Shown here piece after piece: positions 1 to 8,430 of a DNA stretch of 64,000 bases. The DNA is from Flavobacterium arcticum (lineage in GTDB: Bacteria; Bacteroidota; Bacteroidia; Flavobacteriales; Flavobacteriaceae). Made by a program: the position numbers and the translations under genes. The stretch spans positions 1,905,001 through 1,969,000 of the forward strand of contig NZ_CP031188.1 in the NCBI RefSeq assembly GCF_003344925.1. The letters run 5' to 3'. The notes below the pieces were generated by a model. That model ran no database searches. It had not been told where the DNA came from and saw only the letters and a list, made by a program, of their open reading frames with translations. Each line of letters begins with the position of its first letter. The stretch's first letter is position 1.

Positions 1-181
1 AATCGCTGGTAAAGAGTGGTTCATTACAAGCGCCACAAGTATAAGTTCCTTTTTCAAAATGTAAGTTATATTCACCTGAATGTGGAAGTTCTGTTCCTTT
101 TTGACGTAATACTTTATAGCGCTCAGTACCTAATTGTTCTTTCCATTCAGTTTCTGTTTTTTCGATAGTGTAGCTTTTCAT
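1..181 (-). CDS. msrB: Peptide-methionine (R)-S-oxide reductase, second copy (3' part outside window)
   Basis: This is the first 60 codons of a minus-strand gene that runs off the left edge. The translation starts MKSYTIEKTETEWK and contains GEYNLHFEKGTY followed by the CGAC zinc motif and EPLF, which is the N-terminal half of an MsrB domain. It closely resembles the neighbouring MsrB lipoprotein but has no signal peptide, so it is probably cytoplasmic. MsrB reduces methionine-R-sulfoxide in proteins. The catalytic Cys region lies outside the window and cannot be checked. The gene begins 10 bases after the lipoprotein MsrB stop and is likely co-transcribed with it. Confidence 0.85.
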   Translation of the reverse strand, partial: MKSYTIEKTETEWKEQLGTERYKVLRQKGTELPHSGEYNLHFEKGTYTCGACNEPLFTSD

Positions 182-191
182 ATGGATTTCC

Positions 192-722
192 TTATTTTTT
201 AGTTTTGGCAGGTATAAATTTAATAGATATAGAGTTTGTACAAAAACGTTCGCCTGTAGTTTCTTTAGGTCCATCATCAAAGACATGACCTAAATGACTT
301 CCACATTTTGCACACATTACCTCAGTACGATTCATTCCATAACTTTTATCATGTTCATATACTACCGCTCCTTTTATAGCTTGATCAAAGGAAGGCCATC
401 CGCAATGTGAGTCAAATTTTGTATCTGATTTGAATAGCGGATTACCACATGCAGCACAAACGTAAACTCCATTTTCAAAAAAATTATTATACTCACCTGT
501 ATGTGGTCGTTCGGTAGCTTTATTCCGTAAAATATCATACTGCTCAGGAGTTAATTCTGCTTGCCATTCAGCATCCGTTTTATAAACTTCAAAATTTCTG
601 TTTTTTGCCATATCATTTTTTTTAGTTATGGGCTTCACTTCCTGTTTTATTTTTTTTTTATTTTCCTGTCCTTGGCAAGCTGTTAAGGAAAATAGGATAA
701 CTAATATCAATACTTTTTTCAT
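192..722 (-). CDS. msrB: Peptide-methionine (R)-S-oxide reductase, lipoprotein form
   Basis: This is a 176-residue MsrB with an SPII signal: MKKVLILVIL followed by LTAC, lipid Cys at residue 16. The mature domain (about 45-172) carries the structural zinc pairs CAAC (89/92) and CAKC (137/140), the CGWPSF motif (107-112), HVFDDGP, and the catalytic RFCTNS with Cys161. It should reduce methionine-R-sulfoxide in envelope proteins, in contrast to the signal-less copy just downstream. Its start overlaps the stop of the upstream hydrolase gene by four bases, which suggests translational coupling. Which membrane carries the lipoprotein cannot be read from the sequence. Confidence 0.93.
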   Translation of the reverse strand: MKKVLILVILFSLTACQGQENKKKIKQEVKPITKKNDMAKNRNFEVYKTDAEWQAELTPEQYDILRNKATERPHTGEYNNFFENGVYVCAACGNPLFKSDTKFDSHCGWPSFDQAIKGAVVYEHDKSYGMNRTEVMCAKCGSHLGHVFDDGPKETTGERFCTNSISIKFIPAKTKK

Positions 723-1582
723 AGCTGCAAAAATTTTATTATTTCATGAATTACTTTATCATCACCAAGAATTTTGCGATGCCCAAGTCCTTCGGTTATT
801 ATTAATTCTGAATTCTTCAAATTCTTATGTATATGATGGGCTGCAGTAACAGGTACATCATTATCATTTTTATCATGAATAATGATTGCTGGTATATTTA
901 CCTCTTTAGCTGCTATATAGGCAGAATAACTATTAATAGTCGTATCGAATTTTTTTTCGAATAGCTGTATCATTATTTTGGAAGTTGCAATATTCATGCC
1001 CAACTTATTTGTAAAATCATTCATAATATCTTCTATGATATCACCACTCCCAATAGTAACTGCTTTTTTTACTTTAAGTCCTTGCTTTATAGCATTTAGT
1101 AAAGCCATAGCTCCTAAAGAGTGTCCAATTGCATATTCAAATGGACCATATTTTTTATCTAGCTCATGTATACTAGCAATAAACTCAGTCATATCACTGG
1201 TTTTACCTGTCGATTTTCCATGTGCAGGTGCATCAAAGCTAATAGTACTACAGCCACTTTTTAATAATGCACCTGCTATAGACCAGAGTTGCGTACCTCG
1301 TCCACTCCAGCCATGTACTAATAGTACTTTTTTAGCACTTTCCCCTAAATGATATACTCTTATTTTCTTGTTTAATGAAGGTATTTCTAGATATTCCTGT
1401 TTACTTTCGCGCTCCATAGCTTCTTCTCTTTTTGGGAGTTTAAATTTCATGGGAGTAACAAAAAGTTTCATAGCATATTTAGCCGCTATTGTAGGAGATA
1501 ACGTTTGCAAAATTTTACCACTAACTATAATTGGTTTAGGGATTTCTGTAGATTGTCGCTTTGTTTTATTTTTCTTTGACAT
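719..1582 (-). CDS. Alpha/beta hydrolase
   Basis: This 287-residue protein has the alpha/beta hydrolase signature. An HGWSG oxyanion-region motif is at 90-94, the nucleophile elbow GHSLG at 153-157 (Ser155), an acidic HDKNDND stretch near 236-242, and a C-terminal GLGH that places the catalytic His at 268. It has no signal peptide and begins with a very basic N-terminus (SKKNKTKRQ). The substrate is unknown; esterase or lipase-like activity is only a family guess. It is the first gene of a minus-strand operon with the two MsrB genes, so it may belong to an oxidative-damage response, but that is inference from position. Confidence 0.85.
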   Translation of the reverse strand: MSKKNKTKRQSTEIPKPIIVSGKILQTLSPTIAAKYAMKLFVTPMKFKLPKREEAMERESKQEYLEIPSLNKKIRVYHLGESAKKVLLVHGWSGRGTQLWSIAGALLKSGCSTISFDAPAHGKSTGKTSDMTEFIASIHELDKKYGPFEYAIGHSLGAMALLNAIKQGLKVKKAVTIGSGDIIEDIMNDFTNKLGMNIATSKIMIQLFEKKFDTTINSYSAYIAAKEVNIPAIIIHDKNDNDVPVTAAHHIHKNLKNSELIITEGLGHRKILGDDKVIHEIIKFLQL

Positions 1583-1601
1583 TGTATTCGTTTAATTAAA
1601 A

Positions 1602-1630
1602 TTGAAGTTACTGGTTTTTTCTTATTTTTG
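1602..1630 (+). promoter_or_regulatory. Bacteroidota sigma-A type promoter of the DUF1801 gene
   Basis: TTG at 1602-1604 and TATTTTTG at 1623-1630 are separated by 18 bases. This fits the Bacteroidota -33/-7 pattern (TTTG or TTG, about 19 bases, TAnnTTTG). The DUF1801 start codon lies 33 bases downstream. Confidence 0.6.
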
Positions 1631-1663
1631 AGCGTATTAACTATATTTTAACCTAGATAATTT

Positions 1664-2008
1664 ATGAGATCTATAGATAATTATTTTCTCACTAAAGAAG
1701 AACCAATAAAGGGATGTTTACTGTTTTTAAGAGATTACATTATTAATTTTGACAAAGCTATTACAGAAGAATTAAAATATGGTATGCCTTTTTATCTTTA
1801 TAATGGTAAAATGTGTTGTTACCTGTGGATACATAAAAAACATGGTTTACCTTATATAGGTATCGTAGAAGGAGGTAGAGTTATTCATGATAATCTTTTG
1901 ACTGAAAAACGTGCCAGAATGAAAATACTATTAATAAACCCTGAAGAAGATATTGATATTGAAGTTATTAATAATGTTTTAACCCAAATGGTTAATTTAT
2001 ATCGCTAA
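1664..2008 (+). CDS. DUF1801 domain-containing protein
   Basis: This small 114-residue soluble protein matches the DUF1801 (YdhG-like) family. It has an N-terminal helix with FLRDYI, the EELKYGMPFY motif (around 45-54), an aromatic strand with CCYLWIHKK and GLPYIGIVEGG, and a lysine/arginine-rich C-terminal part. The biochemical function of the family is not established; its fold is SRPBCC- or YjbR-like in some members. The gene stands alone, divergent from the hydrolase operon and with its own promoter. Confidence 0.75.
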   Translation: MRSIDNYFLTKEEPIKGCLLFLRDYIINFDKAITEELKYGMPFYLYNGKMCCYLWIHKKHGLPYIGIVEGGRVIHDNLLTEKRARMKILLINPEEDIDIEVINNVLTQMVNLYR

Positions 2009-2061
2009 AATTGTTAAATGTATTATGTTAAATTTAGAATTATATTAGCTTTATTTTTGAA

Positions 2062-2090
2062 TTGCATATGGAATGAATTTAGTAATTTTG
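2062..2090 (+). promoter_or_regulatory. Bacteroidota sigma-A type promoter of the M48 protease gene
   Basis: TTG at 2062-2064 and TAATTTTG at 2083-2090 are separated by 18 bases, 26 bases before the start codon. A second -7-like TATTTTTG at 2052-2059 has no matching -33 element. Confidence 0.55.
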
Positions 2091-2115
2091 AACGAAATTT
2101 AACATAAACTGCCTT

Positions 2116-2931
2116 ATGAATAAAAGTGTAATAATTATCTCGTGTGTCTTATTTTTACTAATAATTTCTTGTACAACAAATCCGTTTACGGGTAAAAAAG
2201 ACCTTAATTTTGTTTCAAATAGCGAGCTATTTCCTACAGCCTTTCAACAATATGACGAGTTTTTAACTGAAAATAAAGTTGTTAAAGGCACTTCACAGTC
2301 AGCTATGGTAGTTAGCGTAGGGCAAAAAATAAAAAATGCTGCTGAGAAATACCTTAATGCAAAAGGATATAAAGGTTACTTAGATGGTTATGCTTGGGAG
2401 TATAACTTAGTTCAAGACCCTGCTGTGAATGCGTGGTGTATGCCAGGGGGTAAAATAGTAGTATATACAGGTATATTACCTATTACTCAAAATGAGGCAG
2501 GTTTGGCAACAGTATTAGGGCACGAAGTAGCACACGCACTTGTAAATCATGGTGCACAGCGTATGAGTGCGAGTACTATACAACAGCTTGGTGCTACAGG
2601 TGTTGCAGCAGCTACATCAGGACAAAGTACAACAGCACAACAACTGTATCAGCAAGCTTATGGCGTTACTACCCAATATGGGGCGATGTTACCTTTTAGC
2701 AGAAAACATGAAAATGAAGCTGATGAAATAGGGCTTATTCTTATGGCTATTGCAGGTTATAATCCAGAGCAGGCTATAGCATTTTGGCAACGTATGGATG
2801 CTAATTCAGGAGGAAGCGCACCGCCAGAATTTTTAAGTACTCACCCGTCAAGCAATACAAGAATAAATAATATAAAATCACAAATACCTAATGCAAAAGC
2901 CGAAGCGGCTAAATTTGGTGTTAAGTTTTAA
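2116..2931 (+). CDS. M48 family zinc metalloprotease, lipoprotein
   Basis: This 271-residue protein is a member of the YcaL/LoiP-like M48 peptidases. It has an SPII signal with lipid Cys at 19 (IISC) followed by the typical TNPFTGKK. The zinc site HEVAH is at 136-140, and the third ligand lies in the ENEADEIG motif near 199-206. An SPAM-type HPSS motif (THPSSNTRI) is near the C-terminus. Such enzymes act in periplasmic quality control, often on outer membrane protein assembly intermediates. The gene has its own promoter and is followed by a hairpin terminator, so it is probably monocistronic. The substrate is unknown. Confidence 0.92.
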   Translation: MNKSVIIISCVLFLLIISCTTNPFTGKKDLNFVSNSELFPTAFQQYDEFLTENKVVKGTSQSAMVVSVGQKIKNAAEKYLNAKGYKGYLDGYAWEYNLVQDPAVNAWCMPGGKIVVYTGILPITQNEAGLATVLGHEVAHALVNHGAQRMSASTIQQLGATGVAAATSGQSTTAQQLYQQAYGVTTQYGAMLPFSRKHENEADEIGLILMAIAGYNPEQAIAFWQRMDANSGGSAPPEFLSTHPSSNTRINNIKSQIPNAKAEAAKFGVKF

Positions 2932-2985
2932 ATTTAAGTTTACTTTTTTAAGCTGAGTTTTAATTTTAAGAATTATACATATATT

Positions 2986-3012
2986 AGCTGTCCTGCAAGG
3001 GCAGCTTTTTTT
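2986..3012 (+). terminator. Rho-independent terminator after the M48 gene
   Basis: AGCTGTCC pairs with GGGCAGCT (one G-T wobble) around a TGCAA loop, followed by a seven-T run. It sits just before the UMF1 transporter start at 3030. Confidence 0.8.
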
Positions 3013-3029
3013 ATTTAAACCAAACAACT

Positions 3030-4346
3030 ATGCCACAACTGGAAAAAGGAAGTAAAAAACTTCTAAACGCATGGGCCTTTTATGACTGGGCCAACTCTGT
3101 ATATAGTCTTGTTATCGCTTCGGCAGTTTTCCCTATTTTTTATGATGCTATTTTTCCTGACGGGCAAACACATGTAGCTGTTTTTGGTACTTCTGTAAAA
3201 GCTACTGCATTAATTAGTTTTGTTACTGCATTTGCATTTTTGCTTGTCGCTTTTATATCGCCTTTACTTTCGGGTATTGCCGATTATTCAGGTAATAAAA
3301 AAGTGTTTTTAAAACTGTTTTGTTATTTAGGAGCATTATCATGTATAGGTCTATATTGGTTTAGTCTCGAAAATATATATTGGAGTCTAGTATGTTACTT
3401 TTTTGGGTTGGTTGGTTTTTGGGGTAGTTTGGTTTTTTATAATTCCTACTTGCCAGATGTTGCATTCCCAAATCAACAAGATGCCATTAGTGCCAAAGGC
3501 TATTCAATGGGCTATATAGGCAGTGTATTTTTATTGATATTTAATTTAGCAATGGTTATGTCTCCTAGCACTTTTGGTATAGAAGAAGTTGAAGGGTTAG
3601 AGCATCCTGCTATACGAGCCATGCGTATCTCTTTTGTATCAGTAGGGGTATGGTGGATACTTTTTAGTCAATATACATACTACTATCTACCAAAAGGAAA
3701 TAAAAAAAATAAGGTTACTCGCGATGTTATGCTTAATGGTTTTAGAGAACTGAGAAAAGTATGGGGCGAGTTAAGTTTAAATATTACCTTAAAACGTTAT
3801 TTAGGAGCTTTTTTTGTTTATAGTATGGCGGTACAAACCGTTATGCTGGTAGCTACTTATTTTGGTGCAGAAGAAATTGCTTGGGGCGATGACGGAGGAA
3901 AACAAATGGGACTTATAGTAAGTATATTGCTTATACAATTAGTTGCTGTAGCTGGAGCAACTATTACATCTCGATTATCAGCAAAATACGGTAATATAAA
4001 AACACTAATAAGCATTAATATTATTTGGGCAATAATATGTGTTTGTGCTTTTTTTGTAACACTACCTATACACTTTTATATTACGGCAGGTTTTGTAGGG
4101 CTTGTTATGGGAGGTATTCAGTCGCTTTCGCGTTCTACTTATTCTAAATTTTTACCCGAAACAAAAGATACAGCTTCTTTTTTTAGTTTTTATGATGTTA
4201 CAGAAAAGATAGGTATCGTTATAGGAATGCTACTTTATGGAGCAATAGACCAAATTTTTGGCAGTATGCGATATTCGATAATATTTCTTACACTGTTTTT
4301 TATTATTGGTGTTTTTCTTTTAAGAAGAGTGTTAAAAAAATCTTAG
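3030..4346 (+). CDS. MFS transporter, UMF1 (Atg22-like) family
   Basis: This 438-residue membrane protein has about 12 predicted hydrophobic segments. The N-terminal motif AFYDWANSVY (16-25) is the hallmark of the UMF1 family, related to the yeast vacuolar exporter Atg22. Other family features are SGIADYSGNKK in the loop after TM2-3 and the QSLSRSTYSKFLPE motif in the C-terminal half. Bacterial members are presumed small-molecule exporters, perhaps of amino acids, but no substrate can be assigned. It stands between a terminator and a lipoprotein gene. The start ATG is directly before the conserved N-terminus. Confidence 0.88.
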   Translation: MPQLEKGSKKLLNAWAFYDWANSVYSLVIASAVFPIFYDAIFPDGQTHVAVFGTSVKATALISFVTAFAFLLVAFISPLLSGIADYSGNKKVFLKLFCYLGALSCIGLYWFSLENIYWSLVCYFFGLVGFWGSLVFYNSYLPDVAFPNQQDAISAKGYSMGYIGSVFLLIFNLAMVMSPSTFGIEEVEGLEHPAIRAMRISFVSVGVWWILFSQYTYYYLPKGNKKNKVTRDVMLNGFRELRKVWGELSLNITLKRYLGAFFVYSMAVQTVMLVATYFGAEEIAWGDDGGKQMGLIVSILLIQLVAVAGATITSRLSAKYGNIKTLISINIIWAIICVCAFFVTLPIHFYITAGFVGLVMGGIQSLSRSTYSKFLPETKDTASFFSFYDVTEKIGIVIGMLLYGAIDQIFGSMRYSIIFLTLFFIIGVFLLRRVLKKS

Positions 4347-4397
4347 AGTTTAAATATATTCTATTATATTTGAATATTGAAAATATAAATGATAGTT

Positions 4398-5672
4398 ATG
4401 AAAAGAATAAAGAGTTTATCTACATTATTAGTATTAATAGTTACACTAGGTTTTATATCTTGTGATACAGAGCCTGTAGATCCTGTATTTTTAGATTATG
4501 AGCCAGAAGTAGAAGAACCAGCATCATTTCAGGTAGATTTTAGCGAACAAACTTATCAAGCTACTACAACTACAGTAGTTATGGAGAATGGTATAACGAC
4601 TATTGCTGCCGTAAGAGCTTCAGACGGTGCTGTTTTTACACTTGTTGTTCCTGGTACTACCGCGGGAACTTATAGTGCCTCAGTTATAGCATATGCTCCT
4701 GGAATTTCAGGAAACCAGTATACTAATATGGATGGTACTAATATATCAGGTGCTGTCACATTTACAGCAGTAAATACTACAAATAACACTATAAGTGGTA
4801 CATTCAGTTTTACAGGTTATTGGTCTGATGCTTCCGAAAACCTTCCTTCAGTAGAGTTTACCAATGGTATTTTTATAAACTTACCTTTTACAAGTGATAC
4901 TGATCCAAACCCTAACCCTGGAAATTCTTCTTTTAGTGTAGATATAGATGATGAAACATATATAGCAGATAATTATGCTGGCACAATAGGAAATGGGCTA
5001 ATAAGTATAGGTGGAACAAGAGGTACATCTGGCGAATATGTAGCCTTGGTAATAAATGCTACAACTGTAGGTACATATAGCAACGAAGATTTATTTTTTG
5101 GCTATTCATCTGATGGTGATGAAGATAATGTATATTCTAATATAGATTTTGGAGGTGGAGAAAATGATGCTCAGCTTACAATTACTCAAATAGATGAAGC
5201 GAATCAAACTATCTCAGGTACTTTTAGTTTTACAGGATATTTAGGAGGTAATTCTAAATCATTTACAAATGGTCAATTTACTAATATACCTTATACCACA
5301 GGTCAAGGTACTGATGAAAGTGAATTCATGGCAACTGTAGATGGTGTAGCTGTTGATTATATTGATGACCTTCTTGTAGGTACTGTTAATAATCAAGTTA
5401 CTATAGCTGGTGTAGGCGCAGACCATGAAATAAATCTTTTTATAGGTACATTAGGTGTTGGTGTTTATTCTATTCCTGGTGATAATTTCAGTGCACCAAC
5501 TGCTTCTTATACTGATGATAACGATGTCGAGTATAATGCAGTTTCAGGTACATTAACAATTACAGAAAAAGCAGGTGGTTGGGTATCTGGTACATTTGAA
5601 TATACTGTACAAGATGAGGCTGGTAATAATGTACATACTGTAACAAACGGTACGTTTAACGTTGAATATTAG
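4398..5672 (+). CDS. DUF6252-like triple-repeat lipoprotein
   Basis: This 424-residue lipoprotein is counted from the second ATG, which gives a better signal peptide (MKRIKSLSTLLV, then LGFISC with lipid Cys at 22). An in-frame ATG nine bases upstream is the alternative. After an acidic Pro/Glu spacer come three related domains of about 120 residues (roughly 43-165, 178-300 and 310-424). Each has an FxVD-type first strand, a TxGTYS turn, an ISGTFSFTG-like strand and a closing FTNGxFxN strand. This matches DUF6252-type beta-rich lipoproteins of Flavobacteriia. The function is unknown; it may bind a ligand or partner at the cell surface. The codon usage resembles its neighbours. Confidence 0.75.
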   Translation: MKRIKSLSTLLVLIVTLGFISCDTEPVDPVFLDYEPEVEEPASFQVDFSEQTYQATTTTVVMENGITTIAAVRASDGAVFTLVVPGTTAGTYSASVIAYAPGISGNQYTNMDGTNISGAVTFTAVNTTNNTISGTFSFTGYWSDASENLPSVEFTNGIFINLPFTSDTDPNPNPGNSSFSVDIDDETYIADNYAGTIGNGLISIGGTRGTSGEYVALVINATTVGTYSNEDLFFGYSSDGDEDNVYSNIDFGGGENDAQLTITQIDEANQTISGTFSFTGYLGGNSKSFTNGQFTNIPYTTGQGTDESEFMATVDGVAVDYIDDLLVGTVNNQVTIAGVGADHEINLFIGTLGVGVYSIPGDNFSAPTASYTDDNDVEYNAVSGTLTITEKAGGWVSGTFEYTVQDEAGNNVHTVTNGTFNVEY

Positions 5673-5692
5673 TAAATAATATTATATGAGAT

Positions 5693-5720
5693 AAAAATCC
5701 GCCTATTGGCGGATTTTTTT
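5693..5720 (+). terminator. Rho-independent terminator after the DUF6252-like gene
   Basis: AAAAATCCGCC and GGCGGATTTTT form an 11-bp perfect stem with a TATT loop, followed by T residues. Confidence 0.9.
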
Positions 5721-5865
5721 ATTGGCATAATCATTGTCTGATACTACTCGTAAAAATAGAGCGAAACATTGTTTTTTGCTGATATATAGGGAGATAAATA
5801 AATTGCTGAATGGCATTTAGGTATTGCCTTATAAATGTTTAATGACAAAATGACTTTAAATTAAG

Positions 5866-8316
5866 ATGTCTGATAAAAAAATATTAAATATTGACAGTCT
5901 GTCACTTCAGGAGTTGGATACCGATGCAGAATTAATTCCGTTAATGACACCCGAAGATGAAGAGGAAATGAATAATGAGGTACTGCCCGAAACTTTACCT
6001 ATATTACCATTGCGTAATATGGTGCTGTTCCCTGGGGTGGTAATACCTATTACGGCAGGTAGAGACAAGTCGATAAAACTGATAAATGATGCCAATGCAG
6101 GCGGTAAAATAATTGGAGTAGTATCGCAAAAAGACGAAAGTGTAGAAGAACCTACAGCAGCCGATATAAATACTGTAGGTACAGTAGCACGCATATTACG
6201 CGTGCTAAAAATGCCTGATGGGAACACTACTGTAATTATTCAGGGGAAAAAACGTTTCGAAATAGATACTGTTACAACAGAACAGCCTTATTTAATGGCA
6301 ACCATTAATGAGGTTAGCGAAACAAAGCCCGAAAAAACTGATGTAGAGTTTACTACAATTATAGAGTCGATAAAAGACTTAGCAATACAAATAATAAAAG
6401 AAAGCCCTAATATTCCTACCGAGGCTACTTTTGCTATTAAAAATATAGAGAGCGAATCGTTTCTTGTCAATTTTGTGTCATCAAACATGAACCTTACAGT
6501 TGCAGAGAAACAAGGATTACTTGTGAAAAATGACCTTAAAGCTCGCGCTTTAGAAACCTTACGCCATATGAATCTTGAGCTGCAAAAATTGGAGCTTAAG
6601 AATGATATACAAAGTAAAGTACGTTTTGACCTTGACCAACAACAGAAAGAATACTTTTTGCATCAGCAAATGAAAACTATTCAGGAAGAACTGGGTGGTG
6701 TGTCGCATGATCAAGAGATTGAGGAAATGCGTAAAAAAGGTAAGGGTAAAAAATGGAATGATAAAACAAAATCTCATTTCGAGAAGGAGCTTTCTAAGTT
6801 ACAGCGCATGAATCCGCAAGTAGCAGAATATGCAACACAACGAAATTACCTAGAGCTGATGCTCGATTTACCTTGGGGTACTTTTTCTAAAGATAAGTTT
6901 GACTTAAAGCGTGCCGAAAAAGTATTACATAGAGATCATTATGGTCTTGATGATGTTAAACGTCGAATTATAGAATATCTTGCTGTATTAAAGCTACGTA
7001 ACGATATGAAATCGCCTATATTATGTCTTTATGGGCCACCAGGTGTGGGTAAAACATCAATAGGTAAATCTGTAGCCGAAGCATTAGGTAGAGAGTATAT
7101 CCGTATTTCACTAGGCGGACTTCGTGATGAAGCAGAAATAAGAGGACATAGAAAGACCTATATAGGTGCTATGCCAGGTAGAATTATACAAAGTATTAAA
7201 AAAGCAGGTACGTCTAACCCTGTTTTTGTGCTGGATGAAATAGATAAACTATCAAGCGGTCATAATGGCGACCCATCATCTGCACTACTTGAAGTATTAG
7301 ACCCTGAACAAAATTCGGAGTTTTATGATAATTTCCTAGAGCTTGGTTTCGACCTTTCTAAAGTAATGTTTATTGCTACATCAAATAATATGTCAACCAT
7401 ACAGCCTGCGCTTCGCGACAGAATGGAAATTATTAATATGACGGGCTATACTATAGAAGAAAAAACAGAAATAGCGAAGAAACATTTATTGCCAAAACAA
7501 ATAAGAGAACATGGACTTACTACAAAAGATATTAGTGTTGGTAAAAAACAGCTCGAAAAAATAATTATAGGTTATACGCGTGAGTCGGGGGTGCGAGGGC
7601 TTGAAAAACAAATAGCCAAAATGATACGCCACATTGCAAAAGCTATAGCAATGGAAGAAGAATATAATGTTAAGGTGACTGATGCAGATGTTATAGAAGC
7701 TCTTGGTGCACCTAAAATGGAGCGTGATAAGTATGAAAACAACGATGTTGCAGGAGTAGTAACTGGGTTAGCATGGACAAGTGTTGGTGGTGATATTCTC
7801 TTTATAGAATCTATACTTTCTAAAGGTAAAGGTACTATGACCATGACGGGTAACTTAGGTACTGTTATGAAAGAGTCAGCCACTATAGCATTAGAGTATA
7901 TTAAAGCTAATGCAGAATCATTAGGTATAAGTCCAGAGGTTGTGTCTAGCTATAATGTACACATACACGTGCCAGAAGGCGCTACACCAAAAGATGGACC
8001 TAGCGCAGGTGTTGCTATGCTTACTTCATTAGTATCATCGTTCACTCAAAAGAGGGTTAAAAAGCAAATGGCAATGACGGGCGAAATAACTCTTAGAGGT
8101 AAGGTATTACCTGTTGGTGGAATTAAAGAAAAAATATTGGCTGCAAAGCGAGCTAATATTAAAGAGATATTATTGTGCGAAGATAATAAGCGCGATATTG
8201 ATGAAATTAAAGAAGAATACTTACAAGGACTTACTTTTCATTATGTGAAAGAGATGAGCGATGTAATAAAGTATGCTATAACCGATGAACCGGTAAAGAA
8301 TGCTAAAACACTGTAA
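5866..8316 (+). CDS. lon: ATP-dependent endopeptidase Lon
   Basis: This 816-residue protein is a full-length LonA. It has an N-terminal substrate-binding domain (about 43-245, starting PILPLRNMVLFPG), a coiled-coil region, and an AAA+ module with Walker A GPPGVGKT at 390-397 and Walker B FVLDEID. The C-terminal serine protease domain has catalytic Ser713 in PKDGPSAG and Lys756 in GGIKEK, the canonical 43 residues apart. Lon degrades misfolded and regulatory proteins in the cytoplasm. A 40-residue acidic N-terminal extension precedes the first conserved motif, which is common in Bacteroidota. Terminators flank the gene on both sides. Confidence 0.98.
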   Translation: MSDKKILNIDSLSLQELDTDAELIPLMTPEDEEEMNNEVLPETLPILPLRNMVLFPGVVIPITAGRDKSIKLINDANAGGKIIGVVSQKDESVEEPTAADINTVGTVARILRVLKMPDGNTTVIIQGKKRFEIDTVTTEQPYLMATINEVSETKPEKTDVEFTTIIESIKDLAIQIIKESPNIPTEATFAIKNIESESFLVNFVSSNMNLTVAEKQGLLVKNDLKARALETLRHMNLELQKLELKNDIQSKVRFDLDQQQKEYFLHQQMKTIQEELGGVSHDQEIEEMRKKGKGKKWNDKTKSHFEKELSKLQRMNPQVAEYATQRNYLELMLDLPWGTFSKDKFDLKRAEKVLHRDHYGLDDVKRRIIEYLAVLKLRNDMKSPILCLYGPPGVGKTSIGKSVAEALGREYIRISLGGLRDEAEIRGHRKTYIGAMPGRIIQSIKKAGTSNPVFVLDEIDKLSSGHNGDPSSALLEVLDPEQNSEFYDNFLELGFDLSKVMFIATSNNMSTIQPALRDRMEIINMTGYTIEEKTEIAKKHLLPKQIREHGLTTKDISVGKKQLEKIIIGYTRESGVRGLEKQIAKMIRHIAKAIAMEEEYNVKVTDADVIEALGAPKMERDKYENNDVAGVVTGLAWTSVGGDILFIESILSKGKGTMTMTGNLGTVMKESATIALEYIKANAESLGISPEVVSSYNVHIHVPEGATPKDGPSAGVAMLTSLVSSFTQKRVKKQMAMTGEITLRGKVLPVGGIKEKILAAKRANIKEILLCEDNKRDIDEIKEEYLQGLTFHYVKEMSDVIKYAITDEPVKNAKTL

Positions 8317-8340
8317 AGTGTTTATACAATTTAATGTGTA

Positions 8341-8370
8341 AAACGGCTAAAATTTATTAGCCGTTTTTTT
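8341..8370 (+). terminator. Rho-independent terminator after lon
   Basis: AAACGGCTAA and TTAGCCGTTT form a 10-bp stem, followed by more T residues. It separates lon from the porQ-cmk unit. Confidence 0.88.
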
Positions 8371-8430
8371 ATATAAAAAATAATATCTTCGCACCTGCGT
8401 TATAGTATGCACAAAACGTATGTAACAACA

